Assembly (NCBI GenBank): GCA_030016765.1
Contig: JASEJS010000007.1
Coordinates: 1 to 22,696, forward strand
Direction: 5' to 3'
Length of the DNA stretch: 22,696 nt
DNA from: Patescibacteria group bacterium
GTDB lineage: Bacteria; Patescibacteriota; Minisyncoccia; Minisyncoccales; JASEJS01
A program made the position numbers and the translations under genes. The notes beneath the pieces are model-generated. The model saw only the letters and a program-made list of their open reading frames with translations, did no database searches and was not told the DNA's origin. The stretch's first letter is position 1. Every line of letters begins with the position of its first letter. Below are positions 1 to 7,681 of the stretch, one piece after another.

Positions 1-884
1 CATCTACAGAGGAGAAGCTGTTAATAAATGGCTTTCAGGCTCCAGGTCGACCGCCTAAATACTCAAATTTACAAATAATCCAGATGATTTTGTTACAAAA
101 TCTATTAGGATTCAATTCAGAACTATCATTTGTTCGTTTTTTAAGAAATTTGAACCAACCTATCTTTAGAGAAATACCTTCCCAATCTCAATATAATAGG
201 CGGATTAAGAGAATGAAACCAGAGATAGCTTCTCTAACAAAGAAGCTTCTCAGTAGACTCCAGATTGAAAGGTCGAAGTCAGATTAGTAGATGCTACTGG
301 TATTCCCTTAATTAGACTGGTCAGAAAGAAAAGGAGAAAGCTATTTAGAGGTAGAAGATATGGCGCGGGTTATTGTTCTGCCCTAAAAACTCACTATTTT
401 GGCTCAAAATTGACCTTAATAACCAATCAAGATGGGATTCCAATAACCTATCATCTAATGCCAGCTAGAAAAGCAGACATTACTTGTTTAGAGCAAATGT
501 TAATTAAGAAGGAAGATATATCTAATGTGGTTTTAGTAGGAGATAAAGGATATCTATCTGATTTTAATAAGGAATGGTTCAAGCAATGCTGGAACATTAC
601 CTTTATTACTCCTTACCGTTCTAATCAGAAGAAGAAAAATACCAAGAAAGAGAAAGAACTACTTAGAAAAAGAAAGATTATTGAGACAGTAATTGGTCAA
701 TTAAAAGATCATCTAAAGTTAGACCATCTTAGAGCAAGGAACTATGAAACCATTGAATTGAGAATTTCCAATATCATCCTTACTTATATCTTTGGAGTCT
801 ACTTTAACAAGAAATATCATCGCAATCCTTTAAATTTAAAGAGCATCCTTACTTAATTCCCGAGATTAGGAATTATGCATAACG
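1..884 (+). mobile_element. IS982-like insertion sequence, right part (left end outside window)
   Basis: The element consists of a DDE transposase reading rightward and a short right flank. The left end lies before base 1. After the transposase stop (854-856) comes a hairpin, TAATTCC at 854-860 pairing with GGAATTA at 869-875, then the palindrome TTATGCATAA at 873-882. From about 884 the sequence reads, in the same frame as the transposase, into hydrophobic protein sequence of the interrupted membrane protein. I therefore place the right boundary near 883-886. The boundary is inferred: the left terminal inverted repeat and target duplication cannot be seen. Family assignment rests on transposase resemblance only. 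Confidence 0.7.
3..856 (+). pseudogene. IS982-like DDE transposase, frameshifted, 5' end outside window
   Basis: The reading frame is already open at base 3 and runs to a TAG at 285-287. It shows the N-terminal part with GRPPKYSN and PSQSQYNRR motifs. The homologous sequence then continues in the -1 frame (open from 269) to a stop at 854-856. There LVDATG gives the first catalytic Asp, VGDKGYLSD the second, and RKRKIIETVIGQLK the Glu, so the DDE triad is present. One extra A in the AAA run at 268-270 would restore a continuous protein (IEKVEVRLVDATG). The alternatives are a pseudogene, a programmed -1 frameshift, or a base-calling error. I see no classical slippery heptamer, so programmed frameshifting is the least likely. 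The downstream piece has an internal ATG at 410, but that start would drop the first catalytic Asp. Confidence 0.8.
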
Positions 885-1621
885 CATTTTTTTATAGTTT
901 TCTTTATTTTCTCTCCAACATCAAAGAAGTGTTTAAGTTGCCCCTAAAGAAAATAGCCACCTTCTCAATTTTATTAATAATTTGCTTAATCGGAATTTTA
1001 AGGCAGTTTCCCAGGTCCCTTCCTTTTTTTAGATTTGATATTCAAAACGCTGTTAATGTTCAAGCCTATAATGGGCCTTTAAATTGGCTTGAGAAAAATG
1101 TTGAAAATCCTTCGGTAATTTGGGCAAATGATTCCTTAAGTAATTACGTTCCAATTTTGACCCGCCACTACGTTCTTTTTTCCGGCCTTGGACAATTGCA
1201 TTTAGTTCCATCCAAAGAGGTCGAAGAGAGATATCTAACCGCTCATTTTTTTGATAATCTAAAAATAGACGATATTAAAAAAGATTTTGGGTCCTTTGCT
1301 GGGGCGGGCTATAGTGAGAATGCTGTAAAAGACAATAATCTCAAAGCTAAAATCTGTCGTTTTTTAAGATTGAATTACTTTGGCAAAAATTGCCCTAAAT
1401 ATCTTGACGCAATTTCGCTTAGGGGAGAAGAATATTTTGATGATCTTTTTCTTTGGTATACCTATGAGATTAAACCGAATATTATCCAACAATTAAAGAA
1501 ATTTCAGGTTGCTTATTTAATTCGAGATAAAAAGGAGGATATTAATTTCAAAATAGAATTTGTTGGAGCCAAAATTGTCTATCAAGATGAAAGATTTCTG
1601 ATTTATAAAATAATATACTAA
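875..1621 (+). pseudogene. C-terminal remnant of a multispanning membrane protein (GT-C-like), truncated by the IS
   Basis: A frame open through the IS right end, with first ATG at 875 inside the IS flank, encodes 248 residues. One or two hydrophobic segments (about residues 5-15 and 27-41, the latter rich in I/L around ATFSILLIICLIG) are followed by a soluble tail of roughly 200 residues. That tail contains LNWLEKNVENPSVIW and ends FLIYKIIY. This is the architecture of the last part of the 672-residue membrane protein at 15957-17975, whose tail likewise begins after a final membrane helix with an ALHWIKKN-type motif and ends RIYLIE. I infer that the IS inserted into a paralogue and removed or displaced its N-terminal membrane domain. 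The first ten or so codons probably derive from the IS. Function of the remnant alone is unlikely. Confidence 0.6.
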
Positions 1622-1630
1622 CTAAATATT

Positions 1631-3555
1631 ATGTGCGGAATCGTCGGTTTTGTAAAATTAAAAAACAAAAAGGGAAGGACGCCCGACCTCGACGAAATGT
1701 TAGAGGTGATGCGATATCGAGGTCCCAACGATAAGGGAATTTATCAAGACAAATACGTTTCTTTGGGAAATCGCCGCCTATCTATTTTGGATCTTTCTCC
1801 AGCTGGCCATCAACCAATGAAAAGTGAGGATGAAACCTTGATTATTACTCACAATGGCGAAGTTTATAACTTTCTTGAGCTAAGAGAAGAACTTGAAGCT
1901 AAGGGATACATTTTCAGAACTAACACCGATACCGAAGTGATTTTAAAGGCTTATCAGGAATGGGGTAAAAACTGCGTAAAAAAATTTAATGGAATGTGGG
2001 CATTTGCGATTTGGGATAAAAAGCAAAAAAGACTTTTTGCCTCGAGAGATCGTTTTGGGATTAAACCCTTTTTTTATTGTCAACAGGAAAACTTCTTTGT
2101 TTTCGCTTCGGAAATTAAGGCAATCTTAACTTTCGTGAACAAAAAAGAAATTAACTACCCATTTTTATATAACTTCATTAATCGCCAAACTCCCTATTTG
2201 TGCGATGAGACTGTATTTAAAAACATCCATTTTTTATTGCCGGGTCATAATTTGATTATTGAATTAAAAGAAAATAAAAGTGAAATAAAAATCGAGCCTT
2301 ATTGGGAAGTATCAATAAGCAAATTTAAAGAAAAATATGATTATTTAAGACCAATAGAAACCTTTCGAGATCTTTTAATTGATTCAGTAAAATTAAGATT
2401 AAGAAGCGATGTGCCCCTTGGGGTTTGCCTTTCTGGCGGTTTGGACTCCAGCTGCATCACTTGTATTCTCACTAAAATTTTAGGGGTGAAAATTGAAACT
2501 TTTTCCTCTATTTATCATCAACCGGGATACGGAGAGAAAGAATTTATTGACGAGGTTAATAAAGAATGCAATACAAGGTTTAATCTAATCTATCCCGATG
2601 CTACTAATTTCTTTAAGATATTAACTTCTTTGATTCGTCACCACGATAAACCAGTGAGAATGCCGGGAGCTTTTTCTCAATGGTATGTTTTCAAATTGGC
2701 TAGCCAAAAAGTGATTGTTACCTTGGATGGTCAAGGAGGAGACGAACTTTTGGTTGGCTATCCTTATTATTACCCCTATTATTTGGCGGATTTAATAAGA
2801 AGTTTATCTATCGGAAAATATCTAAGCGCAATCCAAGAAATTAAAAAAAATTTGGGCGAAAGTTATACCAAAGATGTTTTAAAGATATTATTTCCTCAGC
2901 TTTCAAAAATTAGGCACGCCTTTAAAGAAAAAGAATCCTGGCAGGACAGATTTTAACCAAAGATTTTATTTTGAAATATAAATCGGTGGCTCTTGACAAT
3001 CTACCAAAGATTTTTTCCAGTTATTTAAATCAAGAACTTTATCGAACTTTCATCCTTTCTAATCTTCCAATGCTCCTTGATAACGAAGATAGAATTAGTA
3101 TGGCTTTCTCGCTCGAGGCCCGAGTTCCTCTATTAGATGACCGTTTGGTTGAATTCTGTTTTGGATTAGATTATCATTTTAAAGTTAGAGGTTTTACAAC
3201 TAAATACATCTTGCGGGAAGCGTTTAAAGACGTTTTGCCTGAAAAAATTTATAAGCGTAAAGATAAAAAAGGATTTCCAACCCCCTTGGAGCATTGGTTT
3301 AGAAATGAATTAAAAGACGAAATTGGAGCCATATTTAGCTCAAAGGAATTTTCTCTTCATAATATTTTAGATGGAGAAAAAGTTCAAAAGATATTTTTAA
3401 AACATCTTCAAGGCAAAGACTATTCCAGGATCCTTTGGCGTGCTTTAGTTATTTATTTTTGGCTTAGAGAATATTTTCCTGTATCAGATCTCAATTCGTC
3501 ACGAGCAAAGGCGAGCACGAGTGATAACGAATCGACTTTGCGAGTGACACCTTAG
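1631..3555 (+). pseudogene. asnB: Asparagine synthetase (glutamine-hydrolysing) family protein, split by one frameshift
   Basis: AsnB-type enzymes take ammonia from glutamine and use ATP to amidate a carboxylate. The first part (1631-2956) starts MCGIVGF with the Cys2 nucleophile and carries YRGPND, HNGEVYNF and TDTE of the class II glutaminase domain. It then has the ATP pyrophosphatase motif SGGLDSS (residues 268-274) and DGQGGDEL. The frame stops at 2954-2956. The rest of the synthetase domain continues in the -1 frame to 3555 (LTKDFILKYK, EARVPLLDDRL, KKGFPTPLEHWF). One more T in TTTT at 2951-2954 would join them into about 640 residues, normal for the family. All key motifs survive, so this may be a recent mutation or a sequence error. 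The last ~22 codons run into a GC-rich repeat block and look like a non-native tail. In surface-glycan clusters such proteins often amidate sugar acids rather than aspartate; the substrate here is unknown. Confidence 0.85.
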
Positions 3556-3655
3556 TGAGGGGTCCATTCGCGAGACGAATGGGAGGGCGGTGGGGGTCGT
3601 AGTCTTTGGCGGCTGGACACCTTTTCAAGAAAGGGGTCCATTGCGGTCCCAATTT
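3491..3655. repeat. GC-rich block of inverted and direct repeats between asnB and GT4
   Basis: This block stands out from the AT-rich surroundings. It contains four stem-loops. (1) GTCACGAGCAAAG 3498-3510 pairs imperfectly with CTTTGCGAGTGAC 3536-3548. (2) GACACCT 3546-3552 pairs with AGGGGTC 3558-3564, with one A/G mismatch. (3) CCATTCG 3564-3570 pairs perfectly with CGAATGG 3576-3582. (4) TGGACACCTTT 3614-3624 pairs with 3630-3640, again with one A/G mismatch at the same place. Hairpins 2 and 4 are copies of one unit (GACACCTT, then GGGGTCCATT) spaced 70 nt apart. A G-rich run at 3581-3596 has four G tracts. The block encodes the tail of the split asnB and lies upstream of the GT4 start. 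Confidence 0.75.
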
Positions 3656-4795
3656 ATGAAGGTATTGGTAGTCAACAATTTTTCTCCCAAAGAGGTAATT
3701 GGGGGCTCAGAGGTCCAATGCTGGCTTATAGCAAAATACTTAGCGAAGAGAGGTCATTTGACTGCTTATTTGGCTTTGGAAGGACTATCTGCCAGAGAAG
3801 AAGAGGGAGAGGGGTTTAAAGTTTATTATTTATCCAAAAGAGGAGAGAATAAATTAAAGGCTTTTATAAACTTTTATAAATTATTAAAAAAAGAAAAACC
3901 TGACATCTGTTATATTAGAATTTTTCGATACCTCTTTTTTTTAACTAAAATTGCTCAATTTTTGAAAATTCCCGTTGTATTTAATACTTCTCACATTAAT
4001 GATTGTAAGCCATCTTTAGAAAAAATTAAGTTTAGTTTGAATCCCTTTGAATTTTTCAAATCAATTAAGACTGTTATTTTTAGGCGTCTAAATTTTTCAA
4101 CCCTAAAAAAGGTTAATGTAATTACCCTCAATCAAACCCAAGTCGAGCTATTGAAAGAAAAATACAATATTTCTGCCACCCCAATTTACGACAGTATGGA
4201 AGACAAATATGAGAAGAATCGTCGGATAAAAGAAAAACAAATTGTTTGGGTTAACAATATAAAACCGCGTAAAAGACCAGAGATATTTATTGATTTGGCT
4301 AATTGCTTCAAGGGCTCTGATCATAAATTTTTAATGATTGGAAATTTTCAAACTGATGATCCATTTTATAGCCAATTAATTGCAAAATGCGAGAAAGAAA
4401 ATCCTAATTTTAAGTATTTAGGAGGCAAAAGCGTAGATGAAGTTGATAAAATTTTGGCCGGTTCGGAGATTTTGGTTAACACTTGCGAAATCGAAGGTTT
4501 TGGCGACAACCTTATTCAAGCTTGGTTTAATGAATGCCCGGCCATTGCTTTAAGTTTTGATCCTGATGATATAATAAAAAGAAACAATATTGGTTTTCAT
4601 TCTGGGTCTTTTGAGAAGATGGTGGGAGATTTAAGATTTCTTATGCAAAATTCCGAGCTTCGAGAAGAAATGGGCAAAAGAGCAAGAGAATACGCCTTGA
4701 AAAACCACGAAATAAATGCTAATATAACAAAGTTTATAATATATTTTTCAAACATTTTAGAATATCGGAATTTGAAAAATTCTGATTCGAGATAG
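3656..4795 (+). CDS. Family 4 (GT-B) glycosyltransferase
   Basis: Cytoplasmic GT-B enzymes of family GT4 move a sugar from a nucleotide donor to a growing lipid-linked glycan. The N-terminal acceptor domain starts MKVLVVNNFSPKEVIGGSE, with the Gly-rich loop typical of the family. The C-terminal Rossmann domain has NNIKPRKRPE and an EGFGDNLIQ segment. I start at ATG 3656: the open frame extends to a GTG at 3590, but those 22 codons lie in the hairpin repeat block and have no family character. The protein is 379 residues. The usual E-x7-E signature reads E280-x7-Q288, so the second Glu, which normally contacts the donor ribose, is Gln. Activity may still be retained, but donor use could differ. 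The stop codon is overlapped by a hairpin (4791-4820). The donor and acceptor are not predictable. Confidence 0.88.
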   Translation: MKVLVVNNFSPKEVIGGSEVQCWLIAKYLAKRGHLTAYLALEGLSAREEEGEGFKVYYLSKRGENKLKAFINFYKLLKKEKPDICYIRIFRYLFFLTKIAQFLKIPVVFNTSHINDCKPSLEKIKFSLNPFEFFKSIKTVIFRRLNFSTLKKVNVITLNQTQVELLKEKYNISATPIYDSMEDKYEKNRRIKEKQIVWVNNIKPRKRPEIFIDLANCFKGSDHKFLMIGNFQTDDPFYSQLIAKCEKENPNFKYLGGKSVDEVDKILAGSEILVNTCEIEGFGDNLIQAWFNECPAIALSFDPDDIIKRNNIGFHSGSFEKMVGDLRFLMQNSELREEMGKRAREYALKNHEINANITKFIIYFSNILEYRNLKNSDSR

Positions 4796-4820
4796 TATCC
4801 GAGCGAAGCGGGTGTCTATC
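4791..4820. repeat. Hairpin over the GT4 stop codon (possible weak terminator or processing site)
   Basis: GATAG at 4791-4795 pairs with CTATC at 4816-4820. Inside it, ATCCG 4797-4801 pairs with CGGGT 4809-4813 (one T-G wobble), leaving the loop AGCGAAG. The hairpin is followed by an AT-rich stretch but no clean T run, so a canonical Rho-independent terminator is not supported. The GAGCGAAGCG core is GC-rich and unlike the neighbouring genes, as in the 3491-3655 block. Confidence 0.5.
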
Positions 4821-4840
4821 TTAAAATTAAATTAAAAATA

Positions 4841-5902
4841 ATGATTCAGGTTTTCAAAAAATTGAATCGCTATTTTAATAATATAGAAATAATTTTAGGG
4901 CGATTGAGATTATTGTCCGGACCTCAAGATGCTCAAATTGAACCTACCAATCGCTGCAATCAGCGCTGTATTATGTGTCCAAGAACTGACAAACTCGATG
5001 TTCCCATTGGCGATCTGAGTTTCGATGATTTTAAGAAAATCCTTAATAAACTGCCAACTATAAGAAATCTCCAACTTAACGGCTTGGGCGAACCATTATT
5101 GAATAGCCAATTGCCGGAGATGATTTCATACGCAAGCTCCAAAGGAATTTCCGTTTCTATCAATTCGAATTGCGCTTTAATTAATCAATCTTTAGCCGAA
5201 AAGTTAATCAATAGCGGGCTCCGTTTGCTTAAAATTTCTATGGATTCTTCAGACCCAGAGGTTTATAGAGTAATTAGGGGTGCTAGCATTGAAAGGACCC
5301 TTGAGGGTATCAAAATTTTAGTAAAGAAAAGGAAAGAAAAAAAAGCTAATCTGCCCAGAATTTGGTTTAATTCCATTATTATGAAACAAAACTATAAGGA
5401 AATGCCAGACATTCTGCGTTTGGCAGAAAATCTAGAAATTGATTTCATTCGCTTTAAACCAGTTGATATTTTCGATTTATATCAAGACAGAGATTTGCTT
5501 GTTGAACAAAATGAACTTAAAAAAACAATTACAAAAACCCTTGAATTGACTAAAAATACGAATGTTAAACATAACTTAAACGAACTATTGGAAGATTTCA
5601 ATGTTTACTACCGGCCAAAAGAAAAAATTCCCTGTTATTCGCCCTGGAGAGAGCTGTATATTCAATATTACGGAGGCGTTCGACTTTGCTGTGAATTTTA
5701 CAGTAGAAAAGATGATATTGGAAATATTTTAGAAGAGGATTTTCAGAAAATTTGGAACGGTTCTCGGATGCGGGGGATAAGAAAAGAGTTCAAAAAAGGC
5801 AACACTTTCTTTCCAGTTTGCCAGAGCTGCAACCGTTTTCAAAAAAATGTTTGGATGTATAAGAAGATAAAACGATTTAACCCTTGTTATTCATTAAACT
5901 AA
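4841..5902 (+). CDS. Radical SAM protein with C-terminal SPASM-type cysteine domain
   Basis: Radical SAM enzymes use a [4Fe-4S] cluster to cleave S-adenosylmethionine and start radical chemistry. The cluster motif C39-x3-C43-x2-C46 (EPTNRCNQRCIMCP) is intact, and LGEPLL (around residue 82) is the SAM-binding GE motif. The C-terminal part has CYSPWRELYI, VRLCCEF and VCQSCNRF, the cysteine pattern of a SPASM-like auxiliary cluster. The protein is 353 residues, a normal size. It is a distant paralogue of the genes at 6694 and 9923: all three share the NI/NV...IW.G...R tail before the last CxxC. It lies 45 nt after the GT4 gene and before decayed DNA. Family members do peptide maturation, sugar dehydrogenation or epimerisation. 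With no precursor peptide nearby and a glycan context, I infer a sugar substrate. Confidence 0.85.
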   Translation: MIQVFKKLNRYFNNIEIILGRLRLLSGPQDAQIEPTNRCNQRCIMCPRTDKLDVPIGDLSFDDFKKILNKLPTIRNLQLNGLGEPLLNSQLPEMISYASSKGISVSINSNCALINQSLAEKLINSGLRLLKISMDSSDPEVYRVIRGASIERTLEGIKILVKKRKEKKANLPRIWFNSIIMKQNYKEMPDILRLAENLEIDFIRFKPVDIFDLYQDRDLLVEQNELKKTITKTLELTKNTNVKHNLNELLEDFNVYYRPKEKIPCYSPWRELYIQYYGGVRLCCEFYSRKDDIGNILEEDFQKIWNGSRMRGIRKEFKKGNTFFPVCQSCNRFQKNVWMYKKIKRFNPCYSLN

Positions 5903-5970
5903 AAAGCTTTTGGAAGAAATGTAAATGAATTAAAAAGCATTATAGAATAAAAAAGAAAATTATTCCCCAA

Positions 5971-6045
5971 ATGAATATCTCTATAATTCTCCCAATTTAT
6001 AATGAGGAAGCGAATATCGAGGAATTATATCGGCAAATTTCAGAA
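5971..6045 (+). pseudogene. N-terminal remnant of a GT2 glycosyltransferase
   Basis: An ATG at 5971 opens a frame reading MNISIILPIYNEEANIEEL, the start of a family 2 (GT-A fold) glycosyltransferase resembling polyprenyl-phosphate sugar transferases. After about 27 residues the similarity ends, and the frame stops at a TAA whose last base is about 6063. The VNDGSTD and DxD motifs of GT2 enzymes are missing. Immediately downstream, in another frame, begins the middle of a sugar epimerase. The junction near 6035-6045 therefore looks like a deletion that fused two gene remnants. The 68-nt gap before it (5903-5970) shows nothing recognisable. Confidence 0.65.
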
Positions 6046-6728
6046 TACTATTGGAACAATTAATTTAGCTGAAGTTAACTTAAGATTTAATCCTTACTTA
6101 AAGACTTTTATTTATGCCGGAACACCAGAAGAATATGGTATTCAAGAAAAATTTCCAATTTCCGAAGATGCTCCGTTGAACCCGAATAGCCCTTATGCGG
6201 TATCTAAAGCAGCAGCTACAAAATATTTACTTTACTTATATAAAGCCTATAATTTCTCAGTGATTATTTCTAGACACGCTAATTCGTATGGAAGAAAATT
6301 TGGCGATTTTTTAAAATTAGGAGTGATAGAAAACATAGTCATTCAAATGTTAAAAAGAAAGAAATTTATCTAGGAGATCCGGAAGCAAAGAGAGATTTTC
6401 TTTATATCGATGATGTTATAAATTGGTACAAATTAATATTAGAGAATGGAAAAAAGGAGAAATATATAATGGCGGCTGGGGGAAAAGCTATTCAATAAAA
6501 GAAGTAGGGGAAATGACAAAGGCAATCCTTGGTTGGACAGGATCAGTTTACTGGAATTTGGTTCCCAGGAGACCAGGAGAAATTCCAAAAATAGAGTTAG
6601 ATTTTTCTAAGTCTAAAAGAGAACTCGGTTGGGAACCAAGCGTCGTTTTAAAAGAAGGATTGGAACTACTAATAAGTTATTGGCAGAAATCACATGATAA
6701 ATTCAATAGATCAAAAAGTAAAACTTGA
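6035..6728 (+). pseudogene. NAD-dependent sugar epimerase/dehydratase, N-terminally deleted and twice frameshifted
   Basis: Homology to extended short-chain dehydrogenases (nucleotide-sugar epimerases/dehydratases) begins at NTIGTINLAEV and goes on through FIYAGTPEEYG and SPYAVSK (the YxxxK catalytic pair). This frame stops at 6371-6373. The family sequence then continues in the -1 frame (EIYLGDPEAKRDFLYIDDV) to about 6455. It shifts -1 again into GEIYNGG...KSYSIKEVGEM and DFSKSKRELGWEP, ending at 6728. One extra A in the purine run at 6352-6363 and one in AAAAAA at 6450-6455 would restore a continuous reading. The N-terminal ~90 residues with the GxxGxxG NAD-binding loop are absent, so the product would be inactive whatever the status of the frameshifts. 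The end overlaps the next gene's start by 35 nt. Confidence 0.8.
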
Positions 6729-7680
6729 TATTGACTGTGGAAGGAATAAAAAGGATTATATAACTATCCCTATTAATAAAGATAAAGATGCTGAGCGAAG
6801 AAAAGACGCTGGTGATTTTCCCGATGTGGTTTTAATTGACACAGTAAACTATTGTAATCTAAGGTGTTCAATGTGTGGGCGCAGAAAAATGACGAGACCA
6901 GGGGGTATTATGGATTTTAAACTCTACCAAAAAATAGTCGATGAAATTGCTATAAAAAACAAAAAAGCCAGAGTTTGGCTGGTATTTTTCGGTGATCCCT
7001 TTATGCTCCAGGACAGATTTTATCCTTTAGTCACTTATGCCAAAGAGAAAGGATTAGAGGATGTGGTGGTGAATACCAATGGTATGTTGATGAATGAACA
7101 CCATAGTAAAAAACTTATTGAGTCGGGTCTTGATGCAATTTATATCGGGATAGACGGTTTTAATCCCGAAACTTATTCTAAATTAAGGGTGGGCGGAAAA
7201 TACGAGATGGTTGTGACGAATGTTAAGAAATTACTAGAAATTAAATGTAAAATGAAGGCAGAAAAACCTGCTGTCTTCGTTCAGTTTGTAGAGATGAAGG
7301 AAAACGAACATGAAAAGGAAGATTTTATAAAATATTGGACCCAACAAGGGGCCTTAGTAAAAGTTAGACCACGGCTAACCTTTGCTGGTGGTACAGAAGC
7401 TCCGAATTTAGATCCAAATAAAAAAAGATATCCCTGTTATTCCGCAATGCGGACAATTAATATTCTTTACGATGGTCGGGTTTGTCTTTGTGCTTCAGAT
7501 TATGATGGAAAATTTATTGCCGGTAATGTGTGGAATGAAAGTATTCAATCCATTTGGTTAGGACCTTTAAAGAAACTTCGGAGACTGCACTCAAGAGGAG
7601 AATATTCTTCCCTTCCGCCAATTTGCAGAGATTGTCTAGATTGGCAGGCAATGAGGGCCGAATTTTATACTCGTAACTAA
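6694..7680 (+). CDS. Radical SAM protein with SPASM-type domain
   Basis: This 328-residue protein has the radical SAM cluster motif C54-x3-C58-x2-C61 (NYCNLRCSMCG). A C-terminal SPASM-like region follows, with CYSAMR, GRVCLCASD and ICRDCLDWQ cysteines that could bind auxiliary Fe-S clusters. About 45 residues precede the radical SAM domain, more than in the paralogue at 9923. It begins inside the tail of the decayed epimerase and ends one base before the AsnB start, so it is tightly coupled to that gene. Its closest relative in the window appears to be the gene at 9923, with the same ...IWLG...R.LH...C..C.DWQ ending. The substrate is unknown. Pairing with an amidotransferase in a glycan operon suggests modification of a sugar or sugar nucleotide rather than a peptide. 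The ATG at 6694 is the first start in frame, with no Shine-Dalgarno motif. Confidence 0.85.
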   Translation: MINSIDQKVKLDIDCGRNKKDYITIPINKDKDAERRKDAGDFPDVVLIDTVNYCNLRCSMCGRRKMTRPGGIMDFKLYQKIVDEIAIKNKKARVWLVFFGDPFMLQDRFYPLVTYAKEKGLEDVVVNTNGMLMNEHHSKKLIESGLDAIYIGIDGFNPETYSKLRVGGKYEMVVTNVKKLLEIKCKMKAEKPAVFVQFVEMKENEHEKEDFIKYWTQQGALVKVRPRLTFAGGTEAPNLDPNKKRYPCYSAMRTINILYDGRVCLCASDYDGKFIAGNVWNESIQSIWLGPLKKLRRLHSRGEYSSLPPICRDCLDWQAMRAEFYTRN

Positions 7681-7681
7681 G

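Noticed and set aside
255..290. Programmed -1 frameshift in the transposase
   Set aside because: There is no X XXY YYZ heptamer or A-run of useful length at the shift point, and the same type of break occurs in unrelated genes nearby. A single-base loss is simpler.
3590..3655. GTG start at 3590 for the GT4 gene
   Set aside because: These 22 codons lie in the hairpin repeat block and have no family similarity. ATG 3656 gives the standard GT4 N-terminus.
3491..3655. CRISPR array
   Set aside because: Only two copies of a short hairpin unit with unequal surrounding sequence are present. There are no regular spacers and no cas genes.
4821..4840. Rho-independent terminator after the GT4 gene
   Set aside because: The hairpin is followed by mixed A/T sequence without a run of T, so the call is not supported.
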